Part shown: positions 49,099 to 56,816 of the stretch, in pieces | Position numbering within the stretch: position 1 is the stretch's first letter | Layout: each line of letters starts with the position of its first letter | Assembly (NCBI RefSeq): GCF_019966495.1 | Contig: NZ_JAIMIA010000003.1 | Coordinates: forward strand, 62,001 to 126,000 | Source: Tateyamaria pelophila | GTDB lineage: Bacteria > Pseudomonadota > Alphaproteobacteria > Rhodobacterales > Rhodobacteraceae | Direction of reading: 5' to 3' | Length of the DNA: 64,000 nucleotides | Program-made: the position numbers and the translations under genes | Notes under the pieces: model-generated | What the model was told of the DNA's origin: nothing | Databases searched by the model: none | Seen by the model: the letters and a program-made list of their open reading frames with translations, nothing else

Positions 49099-49593
49099 AT
49101 GCAGCGCGATATGGATTTGAAACATCTGCAACGGTCCATCGATTTGGCCGATGAGGCCGTGCGGGAGGGCAATCACCCGTTCGGCGCGGTGCTGGTGTCC
49201 GAGACCGAGGAGGTGCTGCTGGAGGGCAAGAACAGCTATTCGGTCGATCGCGGTCCGGGCCATGCGGAGGCCAATCTGGCCCGCGAGGCCGCGCGTCAGT
49301 TTGATGCTGCGACGTTGCTGGCGGCGACGCTCTATACTTCGGTAGAGCCCTGTTCGATGTGTTCGGGCACCATCTATTGGGCCGATATCGGGGCTGTCGT
49401 CTTTGGTATGACGGAACACCGTTTGGGTGAATTGACGGGGGATGATCCTGAAAATCAGACACAGGATCTGGAATGTCGCGTCATCTTTGCCTCGGGGCGT
49501 CGTGAGGTGCAGGTGCGTGGCCCGTTTGAGGCGTTGGAAGAGCGGATTGCAGCGCAGCACAAGGCGTTCTGGAAGTCAGGCGGGGCCTCGTGA
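49099..49593 (+). CDS. nucleoside/nucleobase deaminase (cytidine deaminase fold)
   Basis: A 164-residue zinc deaminase. The ligand and proton shuttle GHAEAN (H55, E57) and PCSMC (C85, C88) are intact. Size and motif are like TadA/guanine deaminase (GDE-type) proteins; it lacks the features that would mark it as the essential tRNA deaminase. In a cluster with a purine-type transporter and a GuaD, a free-base role (guanine, adenine or a methylated purine) is likely; that is inference. ATG 49099 has GGAG ten bases upstream; ATG 49111 is an alternative. It overlaps the next gene (GTGA). Confidence 0.85.
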   Translation: MQRDMDLKHLQRSIDLADEAVREGNHPFGAVLVSETEEVLLEGKNSYSVDRGPGHAEANLAREAARQFDAATLLAATLYTSVEPCSMCSGTIYWADIGAVVFGMTEHRLGELTGDDPENQTQDLECRVIFASGRREVQVRGPFEALEERIAAQHKAFWKSGGAS

Positions 49594-49859
49594 CGGCCAC
49601 GGAATTCCGGCTGACGGGCCAGCTTGGGTCCAGCGGGTTTGCAGACTGGGTCTGTCACCGCGCCAGAGTGCTGGACCTGAATGGCTGGGTCAAACCGGAT
49701 GGATCCGAGGCGATGACGATCGTGGTGAGCGGCCCCGAACCCCTTGTGGATGCAATGGAAATGGCCTGTAGCCTTGGCCCCATGGATGTCTGGGTCGAGA
49801 GAATCGACCGCCATGCGCGGGCGTTGGACTCTCTGCCCAATGGATTTCATAAACTCTGA
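49590..49859 (+). CDS. acylphosphatase-like protein lacking catalytic residues
   Basis: An 89-residue protein with the size and layout of acylphosphatase (ferredoxin-like fold): LTGQLGSSGFADWVCHRARVL then NGWVKPDG. The catalytic Arg of the usual QGVxFR loop and the catalytic Asn of GWVxN are both replaced (FAD; GWVKP), so it should not hydrolyse acyl phosphates. It may bind a ligand or partner. It starts with GTG inside the deaminase stop, so it is made together with it. Confidence 0.7.
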   Translation: MTATEFRLTGQLGSSGFADWVCHRARVLDLNGWVKPDGSEAMTIVVSGPEPLVDAMEMACSLGPMDVWVERIDRHARALDSLPNGFHKL

Positions 49860-50011
49860 CCTGTCCTCCGTGACTTGCCTATTTATTAGGCGGCGGGCAA
49901 AAAATGTGCCAGAGTTCTCGCGTGATGATGGAATTCTGTGCTTTGTGCTTTCCTGCCGCCGGAAAACCGTCAGCATCTGCGTGAAGAAACCGACTGAACA
50001 GGCTGCTATCG

Positions 50012-50653
50012 ATGTCAACACTGCCCGTAGGATTATCCCGTGATCTGTCGGCCAAACGAGTGATGCGCGCCACGGTGGGCGGGCAGGATCTGGTGGTCTG
50101 GCGCGCGACCAATGGCGAGATTTCCGCCTGGGACAACCGCTGCCCGCATCGCGGCATGGCGCTCAGCCACGGGTTTGTGCGGGGCAACACATTGGCCTGC
50201 CTCTATCACGGTTGGCATTACAATGGGGCAGGGACCTGTACCTATATCCCGGCGCACCCCGATCTGGATCCACCGGCTACGATTCGAACAAATCGTTTTT
50301 CCGTCGTCGAACAGGACGGTGTGATCTGGGTCCGTACCGACGGTGAGGCCCAGGCGCCGGACCTGCCCGGTGGGTTGGAGCCGTTGCGTGTTTTCATCGT
50401 GGCGGCGTCGGCGGATCAGGTGCAGTGCGGTGCGGCGCAGGTTCCGTACGAGGGGCAGATGGCGGATGCCGGTGCTGTGCTTCACTTCGGTGCCGTATCC
50501 GTCATGCTCTTGTTGAGTCCACTGGGGGACGGCCGCACGCAGGTGACGACGCTTGCCAGCGCTGGTTTGACAGTGGCACAGCGGTCTGCGCTGTCGCGGT
50601 GGTGCGAGGCCACGCGTCGGCATGTCGAAGCGCAACAAGAGGAGGCTGCATGA
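50012..50653 (+). CDS. Rieske [2Fe-2S] protein without an oxygenase catalytic site
   Basis: The 213-residue protein has an N-terminal Rieske domain of the ring-hydroxylating oxygenase type: C44-P-H46-RG and C63-LY-H66-GW, 16 residues between C-x-H and C-x2-H. Residues 115-213 are helical and strand-like and contain no D-x2-H-x4-H iron motif. It therefore carries the electron-transfer cluster of an oxygenase but not the active site. The next ORF has the opposite content and starts inside this stop (ATGA). In Pseudomonas methylxanthine demethylation the Rieske for NdmC is supplied by another protein (NdmD); this may be the equivalent. No reductase domain is fused here. Confidence 0.87.
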   Translation: MSTLPVGLSRDLSAKRVMRATVGGQDLVVWRATNGEISAWDNRCPHRGMALSHGFVRGNTLACLYHGWHYNGAGTCTYIPAHPDLDPPATIRTNRFSVVEQDGVIWVRTDGEAQAPDLPGGLEPLRVFIVAASADQVQCGAAQVPYEGQMADAGAVLHFGAVSVMLLLSPLGDGRTQVTTLASAGLTVAQRSALSRWCEATRRHVEAQQEEAA

Positions 50654-51492
50654 GCCGTGAACACGCCCTGAACGATTGGTACGCGGTCGCGGATGTGCCC
50701 GGATTGACGCGTGGGCCGCGCAAGGCGCGGTTGCTGGGCTGCGATCTGCGGGTCTCGGGCCAGGTCGACGATCCGGTGGTTACGGACGAGGCGGGCCACC
50801 GCTATCCCGCGCAGGTCAGATATGATCACATCTGGACCACGCTGGGCGACGACCCGCGTGCGTTGTTCGAAATCCCCGAAGGCGAACAGCCGGGTCGCCG
50901 CCGCGTTCCATGCGGCGTCGTACGGGTCAAGTGCTCGCCGCTGCGTGCCGTCGAGAATTTCCTTGATATCGCGCATTTCCCTTTCGTGCATACCGATATT
51001 CTGGGGGCTGAGCCGCATACCGAAGTGATGGCCTACAAGGCGGAAATCCGCGAAGAGGAAGACGAGGTCTGGGCCACGAATATCAGTTTCTACCAACCGC
51101 AGGCGGCCAAGAGTGCAGGCGGGGGGATCACCACGAAATACGCGTATCGCGTGCACGCACCGACGACGGCGGTTTTGTACAAGACCTGTCCACCCCGGCC
51201 CGAAGAAATGGATGTGATCGCGATTTTTGTGCAACCGCGCAGCGAGACCGAATGCGATGTCTGGCCGTGGATGGCACTTTATGATGACAGCTCAGAGTTC
51301 GCTGAATTGGTGCAGTTTCAGCAGGAGATATTCTTGCAGGATCGTTCCATTCTGGAGAACCAGCGGCCGACCAGATTGCCCCTTGATCCCAAGATGGAAA
51401 TCCCCACGCGGGCCGATCTGACCTCCATCGCCTATCGCCGCTGGCTCAAGCGCCGGGGCGCTTATTACGGCGCAATGACAGAGGACGCATGA
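50650..51492 (+). CDS. Rieske-less mononuclear iron oxygenase subunit (NdmC-like)
   Basis: A 280-residue protein with the C-terminal catalytic domain of Rieske oxygenases: N103-F-L-D106-I-A-H109-F-P-F-V-H114 supplies the bridging Asp and two His ligands, and D231 in QDRSILENQ is the third. The N-terminus begins like a Rieske subunit (NDWYAVADVPGL, RLLGCDL) but the CPHRG and CxxH loops are absent and only a short linker remains. It should need an outside Rieske cluster, most simply the coupled upstream protein. NdmC of caffeine-degrading Pseudomonas has the same deletion. Likely reaction: oxidative N-demethylation; substrate inferred as a methylated purine. Confidence 0.85.
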   Translation: MSREHALNDWYAVADVPGLTRGPRKARLLGCDLRVSGQVDDPVVTDEAGHRYPAQVRYDHIWTTLGDDPRALFEIPEGEQPGRRRVPCGVVRVKCSPLRAVENFLDIAHFPFVHTDILGAEPHTEVMAYKAEIREEEDEVWATNISFYQPQAAKSAGGGITTKYAYRVHAPTTAVLYKTCPPRPEEMDVIAIFVQPRSETECDVWPWMALYDDSSEFAELVQFQQEIFLQDRSILENQRPTRLPLDPKMEIPTRADLTSIAYRRWLKRRGAYYGAMTEDA

Positions 51493-52148
51493 GCAGTTTT
51501 ACCCTCTACAATTACGTGCTGTCCGGCAATTGCTACAAGGTGCGCCTGATGGCGGCGTTGCTGGGCGTGGAGTATGACACGGTGGCCGTGGACTTCTATC
51601 CAGGTTTTGAACATCGCAGTGAACCGATGCTGGCGCTGAACCCGTCCGGCACGCTGCCGATCCTGACGGCGGATGATATGGTGCTGACCGAAACGCAGGC
51701 GATGCTGGGCTGGCTTGCGGCAAAATTCGACCCGACGGGGCGGTGGTATCCGGCCGACGACCCGGTCGTGAGCGGCGAGGTTTTGCAGTGGCTTGGTGTT
51801 GCGTCACGGTTGACGGGCAGCGTGGGTGCGGCGCGTCTGCACGCGATGCTGGATTGGCCTGTGGACGGGGAGGCCGTGCGCAAGGACGCATTGAAAGAGC
51901 TCCAGGGATTTGAATTGCTGCTGACGGATCGCGTCTTTGCCGGGCAAACATGGCTGGTGGGCGATCATCCGACCATCGCCGATATCGCCTGTTTTCCCTA
52001 CGTCGCGCTCAGCCCCGATGCGGGGCTGGAGCATGATGGCTTTCCGGCCATTCGCAACTGGCTTTATGCGGTGCGCAGTCTGCCCGGTTTCGTGACCATG
52101 CCGGGTATTCACCAGTTGCACGAATTGCGCGAGGGCGCGCATGGCTGA
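51489..52148 (+). CDS. glutathione S-transferase family protein (NdmE-like position)
   Basis: A 219-residue protein with an N-terminal thioredoxin-like GST domain (YNYVLSGNCYKVRLMAALLG; NPSGTLPIL; LTETQAMLGWLA) and a C-terminal helical domain (ADIACFPYV). It starts inside the stop of the Rieske-less oxygenase (ATGA), so it is made with it. In the NdmCDE N7-demethylase a GST-like protein (NdmE) is required to hold NdmC and NdmD together; a structural rather than a catalytic role is therefore plausible. Its stop overlaps the ABC ATPase start by eight bases. Confidence 0.88.
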   Translation: MSSFTLYNYVLSGNCYKVRLMAALLGVEYDTVAVDFYPGFEHRSEPMLALNPSGTLPILTADDMVLTETQAMLGWLAAKFDPTGRWYPADDPVVSGEVLQWLGVASRLTGSVGAARLHAMLDWPVDGEAVRKDALKELQGFELLLTDRVFAGQTWLVGDHPTIADIACFPYVALSPDAGLEHDGFPAIRNWLYAVRSLPGFVTMPGIHQLHELREGAHG

Positions 52149-53691
52149 GCCGACCCCGCTTTTGCGTTTGCGCGGCGTGACCAAGGCCTATCCGGCAGTG
52201 CTGGCCAATGACGCCGTCGATCTGGATGTGATGCCCGGCGAGATTCATGCGGTTCTGGGGGAAAACGGGGCCGGTAAGTCGACCCTGATGAAGATCATTT
52301 ATGGCTCGGTCCGCCCGGATGCGGGAACGGTGGAATGGAACGGCCAGCCCGTGGATATCCAATCGCCCGCGATGGCGCGCGAACTCGGCATCGGCATGGT
52401 GTTTCAGCATTTCTCGCTTTTTGACACGCTGACGGCGGCGGAAAACATCTCGCTGGCGGTGCCGGGCACGATTGCGGAATTGTCCGAGCGGATCAGGGCC
52501 GCGTCAGCGCAATTCGGTCTGGATGTCGAGCCGGGGGCCCGCGTCCAATCCATGACGGTGGGCGAACGCCAGCGCATCGAAATCCTGCGCTGTATTCTGC
52601 AGGAACCGAGGCTGATCATCATGGATGAACCGACGTCCGTTTTGCCGCCTCAAGGCATTTTAAAGCTGTTTGAGACCTTGCGGGCCTTGGCCAGCGAGGG
52701 GATCGGGATTGTCTTTATCTCACACAAGCTGGATGAAATCCGGGCCTTGTGCGACACCGCCACGGTGATGCGGGGCGGGCGGGTTGTGGGCGTTGTGGAC
52801 CCGAGGGTCGAGGATGCACAAAGTCTGACGCGGATGATGATCGGGCGCGAGATTGCGCCGCCGACCCACGGGGCCGAGCGGGGCGATCGCCATACGGTGC
52901 TGGAGGTGACGGGGCTGAACTACACGCCCGAAGACCCCTTTGCCACCGTATTGAAGGACGTTCACCTGAGCGTGCGCAGCGGCGAGATCCTCGGCATCGC
53001 CGGGGTGTCCGGCAATGGTCAGGATGCGCTGACCCGGGCGTTGGCAGGAGAGATCGTGCTGCGATCGGACAAGGGCAGCAGCGTCATGCTGGAGGGCACG
53101 CCGATCGGGGCGCTTGGCCCGGATGGCCGCCGTGCGCTGGGGGTGAATTTCATTCCCGAAGAGCGCCTTGGGCGCGGTGCGGTGCCGATCCATACTTTGG
53201 CCGAGAATGTCGGTTTGACCACGCATCACGGTGGTCTGGTCAAGTGGGGCTTCTTGCGGCTGGGGCAGCGTCGCCAGTTGGCCAGTGACACCATCGACAC
53301 CATGGACGTCCGGTGCGGCGGCCCGGATGCCACGGCGCAAAGCCTGTCGGGGGGCAATTTGCAAAAGTTCATCGTGGGGCGCGAATTGGCGTTGCGCCCC
53401 AAGGTTCTGATCGCGTCGCAGCCGACCTGGGGCGTCGATGTGGGGGCGGCCGCTGCGATCCGTCAAAAGCTGATCGATTTGCGGGACGAGGGTGCCGCCG
53501 TTTTGATCGTGTCGGAAGAGTTGGAAGAGATCTTCGAGATTTGCGACCGGATACAGGTGATGTTCCGGGGGCGTTTGTCCGAAGCGGTGCGCGTGCGCAC
53601 CACGGACATCAATCACGTGGGTCTGGCCATGGCCGGTGATTTCGATGCGCTGCATGCGGCTCCTGTCGAAAAGGAGGCCGCCCTTGGCTAG
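52141..53691 (+). CDS. BMP-type nucleoside/nucleobase ABC transporter, ATPase with two cassettes
   Basis: A 516-residue double ABC ATPase of the simple-sugar/nucleoside family. Cassette 1 has Walker A GENGAGKST and Walker B LIIMDEPTSVL. Cassette 2 has the degenerate Walker A GVSGNGQDALT, signature LSGGNLQK and Walker B VLIASQPTWGVD, typical of nucleoside importers (NupA and related). With two permeases and a BMP-family binding protein downstream it forms a complete importer. Genes before and after overlap it, which ties transport to the oxygenase genes. Confidence 0.93.
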   Translation: MAEPTPLLRLRGVTKAYPAVLANDAVDLDVMPGEIHAVLGENGAGKSTLMKIIYGSVRPDAGTVEWNGQPVDIQSPAMARELGIGMVFQHFSLFDTLTAAENISLAVPGTIAELSERIRAASAQFGLDVEPGARVQSMTVGERQRIEILRCILQEPRLIIMDEPTSVLPPQGILKLFETLRALASEGIGIVFISHKLDEIRALCDTATVMRGGRVVGVVDPRVEDAQSLTRMMIGREIAPPTHGAERGDRHTVLEVTGLNYTPEDPFATVLKDVHLSVRSGEILGIAGVSGNGQDALTRALAGEIVLRSDKGSSVMLEGTPIGALGPDGRRALGVNFIPEERLGRGAVPIHTLAENVGLTTHHGGLVKWGFLRLGQRRQLASDTIDTMDVRCGGPDATAQSLSGGNLQKFIVGRELALRPKVLIASQPTWGVDVGAAAAIRQKLIDLRDEGAAVLIVSEELEEIFEICDRIQVMFRGRLSEAVRVRTTDINHVGLAMAGDFDALHAAPVEKEAALG

Positions 53692-54778
53692 GTTCGTGAT
53701 CGAAGCCCGGCCGGAGCGGTCGGTCTGGGCGCCCATTCAGGTGTCGTTGCTGGCGATCCTGCTGACCTGCATCGGCGGATCGTTCCTGTTCATGGCCTAC
53801 GGGGTTGCGCCGTTGAAGGGGCTGGAGGCGGTGTTCATCGACCCGCTGCGCAGCACCTATGGCATTGGGGAAGTGCTGTTGAAAATGGCGCCGTTGCTGT
53901 TGATCGCGCAAGGGCTGGCCATCGGGTTTCGGGCACAGGTCTGGAACATCGGGGCCGAGGGGCAGTTGATCGTCGGGGCCATCGGGGCCTCGCTACTGGC
54001 GATCCAGTTTGATGGGACGACCTCGCCGCTGTTGCTGCCGGGGATGATCATCGCGGGCATGGTCGGAGGCATGGCCTGGGCCGGGGTGGCGGCGTTCCTG
54101 CGGGCGCAATTCAATGCCAACGAGATCCTTGTGACCTTCATGCTGACCAGCGTGGCGTTGCAACTGTTGTACTACCTTGTGTCGGGTCCGATGCGCGATC
54201 CGATGGGGTTCAACTTTCCGCAATCAATCAGTTTCGGGCCGTCCGCGACCTTCCCGATCCTGATCCCCGGCACACGGGTGAATGCCTCGCTGTTTCTGGG
54301 GCTTGGGGTCACGGTATTGGCGCTGATCTTTGTCCAGCGCAGCCTTGCGGGCTACAAGCTGTCGGTAGGCGGCGTGGCCCCCGGAGCCGCAATGTATGCG
54401 GGGTTTTCGTCGAAACGGGCGATCTGGCTGGCCTTGCTGATCTCGGGCGGTGCGGCGGGGCTGGCGGGGGTCGGCGAAGTTGCGGGACCGTTGGGCATGC
54501 TTCAGCGCAACGTGTCGCCCGGATACGGCTATGCGGGCATCATCGTGGCGGTTTTGGGGGGATTGCATCCCATCGGAATCCTTTTTGCCTCGGCGCTGAT
54601 GGCGCTGGTTTACGTCGGCGGAGACTTTGCGCTGTTGACGGTGGGCGTGCCCAACGCGGTCACCGGTATCTTTCAGGGCATGCTGTTGACTTTCTATCTG
54701 GCGTGTTCGTTCCTTTTGACACAGCGCATCCGGCGGATCACCCCGGAGACCGTTCCAAAGGGGGCACCGGCGGAATAA
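53684..54778 (+). CDS. BMP-type ABC transporter permease 1
   Basis: A 364-residue inner-membrane permease with about eight to ten helices; AEGQLIVGAIGA, FNANEILVTFMLTSVALQLLYY and ILVAVLGG-type motifs match nucleoside-type permeases. The start is TTG 53684: AAGGAGG lies six bases upstream, the best ribosome site in the operon, and the longer frame is inside the ATPase gene. Its stop overlaps the next ATG (TAATG). Confidence 0.92.
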   Translation: MARFVIEARPERSVWAPIQVSLLAILLTCIGGSFLFMAYGVAPLKGLEAVFIDPLRSTYGIGEVLLKMAPLLLIAQGLAIGFRAQVWNIGAEGQLIVGAIGASLLAIQFDGTTSPLLLPGMIIAGMVGGMAWAGVAAFLRAQFNANEILVTFMLTSVALQLLYYLVSGPMRDPMGFNFPQSISFGPSATFPILIPGTRVNASLFLGLGVTVLALIFVQRSLAGYKLSVGGVAPGAAMYAGFSSKRAIWLALLISGGAAGLAGVGEVAGPLGMLQRNVSPGYGYAGIIVAVLGGLHPIGILFASALMALVYVGGDFALLTVGVPNAVTGIFQGMLLTFYLACSFLLTQRIRRITPETVPKGAPAE

Positions 54779-55695
54779 TGGATGTTCTGATTTTCATCGT
54801 CAGCGGAACGCTCGCGGCGGCCACGGCGCTTCTCTTTGCTGCCATGGGCGAGCTTGTGGCCGAAAAATCGGGCATGTTGAACCTCGGGATCGAGGGGATG
54901 ATGGCGACCGGGGCGGCGATGGGGTTTGTCGCCTTGTCCGTGTCCGGCTCGCACAGCGTGGGATTTCTGGCCGCGGCGGTGCTGGGGGCGGTTTTGTCGC
55001 TGATCTATGCCATGCTGACACTGGTCTTTCGGGCCAATCAGGTCGCCTCGGGGCTGGCCATCGGCATTCTGGGGCTGGGCCTGTCGTCCGCCATCGGCAA
55101 GAACTACGAGGGCAAGACGGTGACCGGGCTGGAAGAACTGGACCTTGGCCCGCTGTCGGATATTCCACTGCTGGGACCGATGTTCTTTCAGCAAGACGTG
55201 ATGGTCTATCTGAGCATCGTTCTGATTTTCGCCACATGGTACCTGCTGAACCGGACCAAGCTGGGGTTGATCATCCGCGCCATCGGTGAAAGCCCGGAAA
55301 GTGCCCATGCGCTGGGGCTGAAGGTGCGTCTGATCCGGGCGGGGTGCGTGGCCTTTGGCGGGGCCATGGCTGGCATCGGCGGGGCCTATATGTCCACGGC
55401 CTACACGCCGCTCTGGGCCGAAGGGATGATCGCCGGGCGGGGCTGGATCGTCGTGGCGCTGACCGTGTTTGGAACCTGGATCGTCAAGCGGGTGGCGTTC
55501 GGGGCGTACCTCTTTGGCTCCATCTCCTTGCTCGAACTCTCCATTCAGGCGTTTGGCGTGAATGTTCCCAGTCAACTGATGTCGGCGATGCCTTATATCG
55601 TCACGATTGTCATGCTGGCCGTGATCTCGCGCAACCCTGTGTTTATCCGGCTCAACAGTCCCGCCAGCCTTGGTGCGACCCTGAAACTCAACTGA
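54778..55695 (+). CDS. BMP-type ABC transporter permease 2
   Basis: A 305-residue permease of the same family as the preceding one (GELVAEKSGMLNLGIEGMMATGA; FRANQVASGLAIGILGLGLSS). The two form the heterodimeric membrane channel. It ends 26 bases before the binding protein gene. Confidence 0.93.
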   Translation: MDVLIFIVSGTLAAATALLFAAMGELVAEKSGMLNLGIEGMMATGAAMGFVALSVSGSHSVGFLAAAVLGAVLSLIYAMLTLVFRANQVASGLAIGILGLGLSSAIGKNYEGKTVTGLEELDLGPLSDIPLLGPMFFQQDVMVYLSIVLIFATWYLLNRTKLGLIIRAIGESPESAHALGLKVRLIRAGCVAFGGAMAGIGGAYMSTAYTPLWAEGMIAGRGWIVVALTVFGTWIVKRVAFGAYLFGSISLLELSIQAFGVNVPSQLMSAMPYIVTIVMLAVISRNPVFIRLNSPASLGATLKLN

Positions 55696-55721
55696 TACCG
55701 CAACCAACAAAAGGAATTGAT

Positions 55722-56804
55722 ATGCTGCCCAAATCCCTGAAAACAACACTGACGGCGGTCGCTGCCGTAACGGTGCTGGCCGTGCCCGCCACCGCGCAGG
55801 ACAAGCTCAAGATCGGATTTCTGTTTCCCTCTCCCATCGCCGATGTGGGCTGGTCTGCGGAGTTGAACCACGGACGGCAAGCCATCGAAGAGCATTTTGG
55901 CGATCAGGTCGAAACCATTTTCGTCGAAAACGTGCCCGAAGGGCCGGATGCCGCGCGCATCATGAACCAGATGGCGGCGCAAGGCGCCGGGATGATCATG
56001 CTGGGCTCGTTCGGCTATATGAACGATGGCCTGAAGCTGGCGCAGCAACGCCCGGACATGACGTTCATCCATGCGTCTGGCTATAAACTGGCCCCCAATC
56101 TGGGTAACTTCCAGAGCCGGAACTATGAAAGCTCGTATCTTGTTGGGATGGCCGCCGCGGACGTCACTGAAACCGATACCGTGGGCATCGTGGCCGCCTA
56201 TGCGATCCCCGAAGTTGTGGGCATGATCAATGGCTTTGCGTTGGGTGTGCAAGAGGTGAACCCGGATGTCACGATCAAGGTGGTCTGGCTGAACTCCTGG
56301 TTCGATCCACCCAAGGCACAGGAAAGCGCGCGCGCGCTGATGGCGCAGCAGGCGGACGTGATCTATTCGCTCTATCAGGATACGCCGTCGGTGGTGAGTG
56401 TCGCGGAGGAAGAGGGCGTCTGGGTCATCAACACCTCATCCGACATGAAGGATTACGCACCCAACTGGTTGCTGGCGTCACAGATCGCCGACTGGTCAAC
56501 CTATTTCATCGAGAGCACTCAAGCCACGATTGATGGCACGTTTGAAGGCACCGCGTTCTGGGGCGGTATGGCGGACGACACGGTGGATGTGAAAAGCTGG
56601 TCTTCTTCGATCTCTGCCGAAACCATGGCCAAGATCGAAGCGGCCGCTGCCGCGATTCGCGCTGGCGAATTCCACCCGCTGACAGGCCCGATCCTGGATC
56701 AGGAAGGCACCGAGCGTCTGGCCGATGGTGAGGTGATCGAGGATGGCGCGATGGCCAGCATCGACTGGCTGGTGAGCGGCGTCGAAACGCGCATTCCGCA
56801 ATAG
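55722..56804 (+). CDS. BMP family ABC transporter substrate-binding protein
   Basis: A 360-residue periplasmic binding protein. A signal peptide (residues 1-25, ending ATAQ) precedes the PnrA/BMP fold: KIGFLFPSPIADVGWSAELNHGRQ and WVINTSSDMKDYAPN. BMP proteins bind purine and other nucleosides or bases; in this cluster a (methylated) purine base is likely. It has no lipobox cysteine. AAAAGG precedes the ATG by eight bases. Confidence 0.93.
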   Translation: MLPKSLKTTLTAVAAVTVLAVPATAQDKLKIGFLFPSPIADVGWSAELNHGRQAIEEHFGDQVETIFVENVPEGPDAARIMNQMAAQGAGMIMLGSFGYMNDGLKLAQQRPDMTFIHASGYKLAPNLGNFQSRNYESSYLVGMAAADVTETDTVGIVAAYAIPEVVGMINGFALGVQEVNPDVTIKVVWLNSWFDPPKAQESARALMAQQADVIYSLYQDTPSVVSVAEEEGVWVINTSSDMKDYAPNWLLASQIADWSTYFIESTQATIDGTFEGTAFWGGMADDTVDVKSWSSSISAETMAKIEAAAAAIRAGEFHPLTGPILDQEGTERLADGEVIEDGAMASIDWLVSGVETRIPQ

Positions 56805-56816
56805 GGGCGCACAAAC

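Noticed and set aside
49875-49910. Hairpin GCCTA-N5-TAGGC with AAAAAA nearby as a terminator between the acylphosphatase-like gene and the Rieske gene
   Set aside because: The stem is only five pairs and is followed by A, not T, on the coding strand; too weak to call.
50425-50649. Open frame that could extend the Rieske-less oxygenase upstream and restore a Rieske domain
   Set aside because: In this frame the upstream codons give a low-quality sequence without CxH or CxxH motifs and overlap the real Rieske gene in another frame. The ATG at 50650 with ATGA overlap is the natural start.
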